This document shows positions 1 to 4,319 of a stretch of DNA of 7,074 nucleotides, in pieces. Source of the stretch: an uncultured Collinsella sp. (lineage in GTDB: Bacteria; Actinomycetota; Coriobacteriia; Coriobacteriales; Coriobacteriaceae). The notes below the pieces were generated by a model that worked only from the letters and a program-made list of their open reading frames with translations, had not been told where the DNA came from and searched no databases. The stretch is taken from contig CAAENB010000155.1 of the NCBI GenBank assembly GCA_900757235.1, forward strand, positions 1 through 7,074, written 5' to 3'. A program made the position numbers and the translations under genes. Positions within the stretch are counted from its first letter, which is position 1, and each line of letters opens with the position of its first letter.

Positions 1-32
1 TCAACAAAGAACAGCAGTTCATAAGCCTTCAT
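1..32 (-). CDS. rpsF: 30S ribosomal protein S6, N-terminal 10 codons (runs off left edge)
   Basis: Read on the minus strand, an ATG at 32-30 begins MKAYELLFFV, which matches the usual start of bacterial S6 (first beta strand, YE followed by hydrophobic residues). S6 binds the central domain of 16S rRNA together with S18 in the 30S subunit. The start is fixed by a very strong ribosome binding site, AGGAGGTG, six bases or so upstream (plus-strand 39-46). Only about a tenth of the usual protein of roughly 95-100 residues is visible. In most bacteria rpsF heads an operon with ssb, rpsR and often rplI, which would lie beyond the left edge. The call rests on ten residues plus the strong start signals, so another protein is possible but unlikely. 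Confidence 0.72.
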   Translation of the reverse strand, partial: MKAYELLFFV

Positions 33-58
33 ATTGTCACCTCCTCTGGGCAAATGTG

Positions 59-87
59 GCTTCAGGTCGTGAAGGTGCGCCTGAAGC
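59..87 (-). promoter_or_regulatory. rpsF leader hairpin, candidate S6:S18 autoregulatory element
   Basis: An 8-base perfect stem (GCTTCAGG at 59-66 against CCTGAAGC at 80-87) closes a 13-base loop. It sits between the candidate promoter and the ribosome binding site of rpsF, so it would lie in the short 5' untranslated leader. S6:S18-binding leader RNAs are established for rpsF operons in many bacteria. I see a hairpin in the right place but cannot match it base by base to that consensus, so the autoregulatory role is inferred from position. Confidence 0.4.
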
Positions 88-103
88 AGGAAAAGACTTG
101 GTA

Positions 104-132
104 ATAATATCTTTCAACCTCCCAGGCTGCAA
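104..132 (-). promoter_or_regulatory. Candidate sigma-70-type promoter for rpsF
   Basis: On the minus strand a -35-like TTGCAG (132-127) is separated by 17 bases from a -10-like TATTAT (109-104). The -10 box matches consensus at five of six positions; the -35 box at only three of six. Transcription from here would give a leader of about 65 bases that contains the 59-87 hairpin. Confidence 0.4.
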
Positions 133-483
133 GAATATGCAGCTACAACCTCATGACCTCCACATATGTCCATACTCACACGGCACTTCATGCGTCTTCC
201 AACCAAATGCTGACCAAATGCTTGACGGAACTGTGGACAAGATACGGCGCTGCGGGGACAAACTAGGTTAAGCCGCAGGTCAGTGGGCGCATGGTTGCGG
301 TCGCGAAATGCATACCAGTGGTCTAATTGATCGCCAAAAAGAATTTAAATTCGTTTGCTCGTGGTCTATAAAGTCCTTTTTTGAACAATTCGCTTAGCAT
401 GATTTAGCTGGTCAGACTGCATGTGCCGCACGTTTTAGGCATAGCGCGAGGCACTGTGGATCAAAAAATGCTAAGTTTTCGGC
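133..483. other. Gene-free spacer between rpsF and the tRNA genes
   Basis: I see no convincing gene here; the short open frames lack ribosome binding sites and recognisable composition. The stretch is more AT-rich than the flanking genes. It contains a DnaA-box-like TGTGGACAA (232-240; reverse TTGTCCACA), a near match TGTGGATCA (455-463), a weaker ACCTCCACA (156-164), a tandem ACCAAATGCT repeat (202-222), and a perfect 12-base palindrome GAATTTAAATTC (341-352). Confidence 0.5.
202..222. repeat. Short tandem direct repeat
   Basis: ACCAAATGCT occurs at 202-211 and again at 213-222, one base apart, giving an 11-base period. It lies ten bases before a DnaA-box-like 9-mer. Two copies are too few to call iterons. 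Confidence 0.5.
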
Positions 484-511
484 TTGCACCTTACGATTCC
501 TCGTGTATACT
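484..511 (+). promoter_or_regulatory. Promoter of tRNA-Ser(GGA)
   Basis: TTGCAC (484-489), a 16-base spacer, then TATACT (506-511), with the mature tRNA beginning 17 bases after the -10 box. Spacing, box quality and position all fit a strong stable-RNA promoter. Confidence 0.65.
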
Positions 512-527
512 AACTTTCGCATTTAAC

Positions 528-618
528 GGAGAGTTGTCCGAGTGGCCGAAGGAGCACGATTGGAAATCGTGTAGGCGTCAAAAGCGTCTCCAGGGTTCAA
601 ATCCCTGACTCTCCGCCA
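528..618 (+). tRNA. tRNA-Ser, anticodon GGA
   Basis: The acceptor stem GGAGAGT (528-534) pairs with ACTCTCC (608-614), followed by discriminator G615 and an encoded CCA (616-618). The anticodon stem CACGA/TCGTG encloses the loop TTGGAAA, placing GGA at 562-564, which decodes UCC and UCU serine codons. The long variable arm between the anticodon and T arms and the 91-base length are typical of a class II tRNA such as serine. The T loop TTCAAAT is intact. It has its own promoter at 484-511 and a terminator just downstream. Confidence 0.96.
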
Positions 619-626
619 GTTAATTC

Positions 627-657
627 CAAAGCAGGCCTTCGAGCCTGCTTTGTTTTT
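627..657 (+). terminator. Intrinsic terminator after tRNA-Ser(GGA)
   Basis: CAAAGCAGGC (627-636) pairs perfectly with GCCTGCTTTG (643-652) around a CTTCGA loop, followed by TTTTT (653-657). It lies nine bases after the tRNA CCA end and only about ten bases before the next tRNA. Confidence 0.9.
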
Positions 658-666
658 ACCCCACGC

Positions 667-757
667 GGAGGGGTGGCAGAGTGGTTGAATGCGGCGGTCT
701 CGAAAACCGTTTGGCCTGTATAAGGTCACGAGGGTTCGAATCCCTCCTCCTCCGCCA
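667..757 (+). tRNA. tRNA-Ser, anticodon CGA
   Basis: The acceptor stem GGAGGGG (667-673) pairs with CTCCTCC (747-753) with one G-T wobble, followed by discriminator G754 and CCA (755-757). The anticodon stem GCGGT/ACCGT encloses the loop CTCGAAA, giving anticodon CGA at 701-703, which decodes UCG. A long variable arm (class II) and a T arm GAGGG/CCCTC with loop TTCGAAT are present. No clear promoter separates it from the terminator of the preceding tRNA, so it may rely on read-through or on a weak promoter inside that spacer. Confidence 0.96.
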
Positions 758-768
758 TTTTGCTTGAG

Positions 769-795
769 AAAGCTCCCAACAATGGGAGCTTTTTT
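769..795 (+). terminator. Intrinsic terminator after tRNA-Ser(CGA)
   Basis: AAAGCTCCCA (769-778) pairs with TGGGAGCTTT (783-792) around an ACAA loop and runs into a T tract ending at 795. It closes the tRNA unit. Confidence 0.9.
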
Positions 796-827
796 GTTAT
801 CGAAATACGTCTCTATCCCACGCTTCC

Positions 828-900
828 CCAAACGTGTACGTCACCCTCCAAAACCGACATTTTTCGGCATCTTTGAAGGCTGACGTACACGTTTGGATTG
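828..900 (-). repeat. Palindromic element, copy A
   Basis: CCAAACGTGTACGTCA (828-843) is the perfect reverse complement of 881-896. The interior is an imperfect stem with a small CCGA/TCGG hairpin (854-857 with 864-867). Read on the minus strand from 900, it aligns with the element at 2025-2098 with six substitutions and one single-base indel over about 73 bases. It lies 17 bases beyond the end of the broken nuclease gene. There is no T tract, so it is not an obvious terminator. It is probably an interspersed REP- or MITE-like element. Confidence 0.8.
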
Positions 901-917
901 AGCTCACGGGAGTAGCA

Positions 918-1136
918 CTATTCGGAAGGTGCCTCTTCGTCTCGCATGCCTTTCCAGTTGCGGATAAGCGCCTTGCGTAGTTCATTTTGCTCTCGCTGGT
1001 ACCCGGTGTCGGTACAGCGAGGCATGCCGAGTGCCTCGCGAATGTTGTTCATGGCGCGGTGAAAGGCGAGCTGGCTGCCGAACTGAGCCGAAGTGAGCGT
1101 AAAGATTCGATATCCCATTTGGGAGAGAACGGCCTC
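918..1136 (-). pseudogene. C-terminal remnant of the DUF559/AbiEi-like nuclease gene, after an in-frame TGA
   Basis: This is the continuation, in the same reading frame, of the 1137-1925 open frame beyond its TGA (1139-1137). The six codons after the stop read EAVLSQ and then MGYRIFTLTSAQF follows, which is how the last strand and helix of a VSR/DUF559-type nuclease domain normally continue after an EYKG-type motif. Restoring the stop gives a single protein of 335 residues. An internal ATG at 1118 could start a 66-residue piece, but that piece would be only the end of a nuclease domain. A CGA-to-TGA transition is the simplest explanation; a sequencing error is the alternative. Confidence 0.72.
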
Positions 1137-1925
1137 TCACTCCGCATCTGCTCCCTTGCGCTCGAGCTCATCGTGAAAACCGCCCTTATATTCGATACCG
1201 AGCTCCCTGCGCTTATAGGTCACGAGCGCATCGATTTTGAGTGTTCGAGCTTTGGCGCAATGCCAGAGACGTTGAGGGATCTCGAGCGGTTTGTTGAGTT
1301 CGATACCTCTAATGCCAACGCCGCCTTCGCTTGTTGGGAGCGAGAGGGCGATTGCCGAAGCGGTCTCCATAGGCGAGGCCGAGTGATCGTAGATGTGCCT
1401 GAGCGCGAGCCGTGCACGTGTGGCACCGGGTTTGCCGGGGTGCCGATCGAGCAGTTCGGTTATTTCATCCTTGGAGGTGGTGGCTGGTTGCTCGGTATAA
1501 GGGTCGGCGGGATTGAGCCTCATGCGATAATCGCCGCAAACTTCATAGCCATATTCGAGATATTCGATTCTATCCATCCACTCGGCAGCGAGCACGAAGG
1601 CGAAGGCTTCATCGGTGATGAAGATTCCGGGCGTCAACTCGTTAATATGCTCGTAGGGAAGATTTTGTCCAAGAATGTGGCAAACGACGCCTTTGGTACG
1701 AATTCGCTCAAATTCGAATACAACCGCGATATCGATAGTCTTAAGCATATCGGACGGAATGCCGCAGTCGGTAAGGGCCTGTCGTATGCGCGCAACACGT
1801 TGCTGGGTGGAGATGCCTTGTGCGCCTATCTGGTAGTCGTGCCGCGCAAGAGACTGAACCAAATTCTGGGGTGCATGATGGACAAGCCATGCAGTTTTAT
1901 GCGAAATGAGAACAGGGGTATCCAT
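1137..1925 (-). CDS. AbiEi/DUF559-like PD-(D/E)XK protein, truncated by premature stop
   Basis: The 262-codon open frame starts at ATG 1925, with GAGAGG a few bases upstream. It resembles the actinobacterial proteins annotated as type IV toxin-antitoxin AbiEi-like or DUF559-domain proteins. The N-terminus has an ISHKTAW motif (7-13), the middle has a helical part with SPMET (184-188), and the C-terminus has a nuclease core with D232, E245 and K247 (IDALV...IEYKG), the PD-(D/E)XK pattern of VSR-like endonucleases. The frame stops at TGA (1139-1137), 15 residues after the catalytic lysine, leaving out the rest of the fold, which is still encoded in frame downstream. The truncated product probably cannot form the complete nuclease domain, so I regard the gene as broken. 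The gene is bracketed by inverted copies of a palindromic element. Substrate and biological role are unknown; defence or toxin-antitoxin function is only a family-level guess. Confidence 0.62.
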   Translation of the reverse strand: MDTPVLISHKTAWLVHHAPQNLVQSLARHDYQIGAQGISTQQRVARIRQALTDCGIPSDMLKTIDIAVVFEFERIRTKGVVCHILGQNLPYEHINELTPGIFITDEAFAFVLAAEWMDRIEYLEYGYEVCGDYRMRLNPADPYTEQPATTSKDEITELLDRHPGKPGATRARLALRHIYDHSASPMETASAIALSLPTSEGGVGIRGIELNKPLEIPQRLWHCAKARTLKIDALVTYKRRELGIEYKGGFHDELERKGADAE

Positions 1926-1992
1926 TGAGGGCCTCTCGCTCTGAGCCGGTATCCAACTCTTATCTCCGTTGAAGTGGGGAAATATACCGGAT

Positions 1993-2022
1993 GTGAGTAA
2001 ATCAACTCACTCATGCTGTGAG
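1993..2022. promoter_or_regulatory. Overlapping GTGAG/CTCAC inverted repeats upstream of the nuclease gene
   Basis: GTGAGT (1993-1998) and ACTCAC (2005-2010) form a perfect 6-base inverted repeat with a 6-base spacer. The same CTCAC (2006-2010) is inverted again as GTGAG (2018-2022). The array lies about 70-100 bases upstream of the nuclease start, between it and palindrome copy B, where an operator or alternative hairpins would act. Function is inferred from position only. Confidence 0.35.
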
Positions 2023-2024
2023 CC

Positions 2025-2100
2025 CAATCCAAACATGTACGCCAGCCTCCAAAGATGCCGAAAAATGTCGTTTTTGGAGGCTGACGTACATGTTTTGGAT
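2025..2100 (+). repeat. Palindromic element, copy B
   Basis: The left arm 2027-2053 pairs with the right arm 2073-2100 with one C-A mismatch (2042 against 2084) and one bulged base, giving a stem of about 27 base pairs around a loop of 19 bases. It is homologous to 828-900 but in the opposite orientation. The outer stem differs from copy A by a coupled G-C to A-T change, so pairing is kept. It lies about 100 bases upstream of the nuclease start and about 130 bases before the TRIC gene. Confidence 0.82.
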
Positions 2101-2215
2101 CCCTGACATTCCAGCAACGCCACGCCCGCGCCCAGTCCCGACCGTTTGCCGAGGAATAAGGACGCGACGGCCGCCAACCATGTACTATGTACGGGCATTG
2201 TCTAAACTCGCAATC

Positions 2216-2229
2216 AGAAGGATTCCATC
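2216..2229 (+). promoter_or_regulatory. Ribosome binding site that fixes a TTG start
   Basis: AGAAGGA (2216-2222) is followed by a 7-base spacer and then TTG at 2230. The next in-frame ATG (2278) would cut 16 residues and lies inside the same gene without a comparable site, so the TTG is preferred. Confidence 0.6.
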
Positions 2230-2919
2230 TTGCCCGTCATCGCCGCTGTAACCGTTACCTCACATGCCTCGGATGCCATGGTCGCCATTCCGTTTTGGCT
2301 CGAGATGTTCGCCGTCGTCGCGGCATCAATCTCGGGCGTGTTGGTCGCGCGCGAGCACAAACTCGACCTGGTGGGCGCCGTCGCGCTCGCCGTGGTCTGT
2401 GGACTGGGCGGCGGTCTTTTGCGCGATATGACGCTGCAGGTGGGCAACGTCTACATCCTCAACCAGCCGATGGCGCTCCCGCTTTCCATTGCCACGGCAG
2501 CCATCATCTACATTTTCCCGGCAATCGTCGACAAGCCCGAAAAACTCATCCCCTTGCTAGACATCATCTCGGTCGGCATCTATGCGGCAACCGGCGCAGA
2601 CAAGGCGTTGGTCTACGGCTTTGCGCCGGCGGTGTGCGTCATGATGGGCTTTTTCACCGCGGTGGGCGGCGGCATGTTGCGCGACGGCTTTATGGGCGTG
2701 GTTCCGGGCATTTTCCAACGCACTAACTTTTATGCCATCGCCGCCATCGCCGGATCGACAAGCTATGTATGCCTTGTCATGAGCGGTCTTATGAGCAATG
2801 TCGCCGCGCTGGTCGTATGCGTCGTTGTGACCATGGGGCTGCGCTGGCTGTCGCTGCGTTTTGACATCAAAAGCCCCACCGAAGAGGACATCGCGCGCTT
2901 TTTGCACCACAAAAAGTAG
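2230..2919 (+). CDS. TRIC-family (UPF0126) cation channel membrane protein
   Basis: A 229-residue integral membrane protein with two similar halves. Each half carries the family hallmark glycine-rich motif followed by Arg-Asp: GLGGGLLRD at 58-66 and AVGGGMLRD at 144-152. Hydrophobic segments are at about 22-40, 46-64, 80-99, 108-122, 130-148, 167-184 and 188-203, consistent with seven membrane spans, and the length is typical. Prokaryotic TRIC proteins form homotrimeric cation channels (mainly K+) in the cytoplasmic membrane; their physiological role is little known. The start is TTG, supported by AGAAGGA seven bases upstream. The gene is followed after about 100 bases by another plus-strand membrane protein gene with its own ribosome binding site; whether the two are cotranscribed is not clear. 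The short C-terminal tail is charged (IKSPTEEDIARF). Confidence 0.9.
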   Translation: MPVIAAVTVTSHASDAMVAIPFWLEMFAVVAASISGVLVAREHKLDLVGAVALAVVCGLGGGLLRDMTLQVGNVYILNQPMALPLSIATAAIIYIFPAIVDKPEKLIPLLDIISVGIYAATGADKALVYGFAPAVCVMMGFFTAVGGGMLRDGFMGVVPGIFQRTNFYAIAAIAGSTSYVCLVMSGLMSNVAALVVCVVVTMGLRWLSLRFDIKSPTEEDIARFLHHKK

Positions 2920-3025
2920 ATTGCGCGGGCTCATCCTTCGAAATGCAACCGAGAGGTTCTTTTAGAGCGCCCACGCGTTGGGTACCCTGTTAGGTGCATA
3001 TCGAGCATCTGACGAAGGATTCACT

Positions 3026-4171
3026 ATGCCCCACAATCAATTTCCGTCGACCCAGCGCCGTAAAGCGTGGGTCCGCATCACCATCCTATTCGCGCTCATC
3101 GCTCTGGCGCTCACCGCACTTCCCGCTACGGCTCTTGCCGGCACGGACACCGCAGGCAACGTACTTGCGACCGACAATGACGCCACTCCGTCCGGCGTCG
3201 AAGGTGACCTGTACTGGGCAGGTCAGAGCCTCAACCTGGACGACACCTCCATCGACCGCGATATCATCGCTGCGGGCGATACCCTCTCGATCCGCGACTG
3301 CACGGTGGGCGGCGCCGTTCGTCTTGCGGCGCGCACCATCGACATTGCCAAAACTACGGTTGATGGCAGCGTCACGGTCGTCGGTCAGCATGTCGTGCTC
3401 AATTCCGACAGCACCGCCAACTGCTTCTATGCGATAGGCGAGACGGTTGCCCTGCGCGGCTCAACCAAGTCGGCAGCGCTTGCAGGCGACACGGTGACCA
3501 TCGATGGCACCGTCGAGGGCGATGTCGAGGTTTGGGCCGACAAGCTCATCCTGGGCAAGAACGCCCACATCACCGGCACCGTGAACGCGCACGTCTCCGA
3601 GGACCCCGAGCGCGCCGCGGGAGCCGAGGTCGGCGCGCTCAAGATCGACCACACCGAGAACGAGGATACTTCCACCGTTAACGATGCCATCGGCGGTATC
3701 GTCGCCGCGGCACTCTCGACCTGCTTTGTCGCTCTACTGCTCGAGCTCGTCTTTCCGCGCGCGACCGCCAGCGCCGCCGGCATGCTCCACCAGCGCCCCA
3801 TGCCCCTGTGGGTGAGCGGTCTTCTGGGCACGATTGCTATCGTCCCCGCCGTCCTACTGCTAATTATCTCTATCGCTGGTCTGTCGCTTGCCGGAGCCCT
3901 CATGTGCGGTGTTATTGGCATCGCGCTGGTGTCGAGTGCCTTTGCAGGGTGCGCAATCGCCCGCATGGTCGGACACAACCAGAACCGCTACGCCATGGCA
4001 GCCGTTGGTGGCGTAATCGCAGGCGCCCTCACGGGGCTTCCCCTCGTAGGCGGCTTCATCAGCGGCGTGGCCTTTGTCTTTATGCTCGGCTACATCATCC
4101 AAATCATCTGGCGCAACGCCCACCTCAAGCCGCAGCAGCCGGCTAACACGCCAGAACTCCCCACCGCCTAG
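3026..4171 (+). CDS. Secreted beta-helix (bactofilin-like) protein with C-terminal membrane domain
   Basis: I do not recognise a named gene. From the ATG at 3026 the product has 381 residues; AAGGA at 3015-3019 supports this start over an in-frame TTG at 2978 that has no such site. Residues 1-38 look like a signal peptide: basic start, hydrophobic core, and TALA before Gly39. Residues about 58-190 are short hydrophobic/Gly/Asp/Thr repeats (DGSVTVVG, DGTVEGDVEVWADKLILG) typical of the right-handed beta-helix of bactofilin-like polymer-forming proteins. Hydrophobic segments at about 221-244, 262-286, 288-314 and 323-363 make a four- to five-span membrane domain. The layout suggests an exported beta-helix held at the membrane, perhaps an envelope scaffold or sensor. 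Upstream, TTTAGA-16-TACCCT (2961-2988) is a weak promoter candidate. Two hairpins and a terminator follow the stop. Confidence 0.8.
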   Translation: MPHNQFPSTQRRKAWVRITILFALIALALTALPATALAGTDTAGNVLATDNDATPSGVEGDLYWAGQSLNLDDTSIDRDIIAAGDTLSIRDCTVGGAVRLAARTIDIAKTTVDGSVTVVGQHVVLNSDSTANCFYAIGETVALRGSTKSAALAGDTVTIDGTVEGDVEVWADKLILGKNAHITGTVNAHVSEDPERAAGAEVGALKIDHTENEDTSTVNDAIGGIVAAALSTCFVALLLELVFPRATASAAGMLHQRPMPLWVSGLLGTIAIVPAVLLLIISIAGLSLAGALMCGVIGIALVSSAFAGCAIARMVGHNQNRYAMAAVGGVIAGALTGLPLVGGFISGVAFVFMLGYIIQIIWRNAHLKPQQPANTPELPTA

Positions 4172-4180
4172 CAGCCGATC

Positions 4181-4209
4181 ACCACAAAGGGGCCAGGCAC
4201 CTTTGTGGT
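4181..4209. repeat. REP-like hairpin, unit 1
   Basis: ACCACAAAGG (4181-4190) pairs perfectly with CCTTTGTGGT (4200-4209) around the loop GGCCAGGCA. It is 29 bases long and abuts unit 2, with which it shares a CAAAGGGG-Y-CAGG core. Such AAAGGGGTCAGG hairpins resemble interspersed REP elements linked to Y1 (RAYT) transposases; that link is from memory and unverified here. Confidence 0.7.
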
Positions 4210-4238
4210 GGTGCAAAGGGGTCAGGTTACTTTGCACC
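4210..4238. repeat. REP-like hairpin, unit 2
   Basis: GGTGCAAAG (4210-4218) pairs perfectly with CTTTGCACC (4230-4238) around the loop GGGTCAGGTTA. It is also 29 bases and immediately follows unit 1. The outer four pairs differ from unit 1 but remain complementary. Confidence 0.7.
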
Positions 4239-4248
4239 AACAAACGAG

Positions 4249-4288
4249 GCGGGGCACACGGTCGCATCGACCGGGTGCCCCGCTTTTT
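4249..4288 (+). terminator. Intrinsic terminator of the beta-helix protein gene, between convergent genes
   Basis: GCGGGGCAC (4249-4257) pairs with GTGCCCCGC (4275-4283), and CGGTCG (4259-4264) with CGACCG (4268-4273), giving a nearly continuous long stem followed by TTTTT (4284-4288). The T tract serves the plus strand. On the minus strand, for the pilin gene stopping at 4320, the same stem is followed only by CTCGTTTGTT, so it may work weakly in that direction too. Confidence 0.88.
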
Positions 4289-4319
4289 CATATCTCGTGT
4301 TGATATTCGAGGTGAACGA

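Noticed and set aside
828..900. Palindrome copy A as the terminator of the nuclease gene
   Set aside because: No T tract follows the stem on the minus strand, and the same element also lies upstream of the gene in the opposite orientation.
1137..1139. TGA read as selenocysteine
   Set aside because: There is no recognisable SECIS-like hairpin immediately after it, and a Cys/Sec is not expected at this place in the nuclease fold; a nonsense mutation is simpler.
987..1928. Long plus-strand open frame of 313 codons
   Set aside because: It is antisense to the nuclease gene. The minus strand encodes a recognisable protein with family motifs, while this frame has no ribosome binding site and no recognisable domain.
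2187..2726. Plus-strand frame of 179 codons rich in Arg and Gly
   Set aside because: It is out of frame within the TRIC gene, and its Arg/Gly/His-rich composition is typical of a shifted GC-rich reading frame.
2941..2965. Terminator after the TRIC gene (AACC-GAGA-GGTT then CTTTT)
   Set aside because: The stem is only four base pairs, too weak to support.
2978..3025. Upstream TTG start for the beta-helix protein
   Set aside because: It lacks a ribosome binding site and would place 16 polar residues before the signal peptide. The ATG at 3026 has AAGGA at the right spacing.
4181..4238. CRISPR array
   Set aside because: The two 29-base units directly abut with no spacers, and there are no cas genes; they are hairpin repeats.
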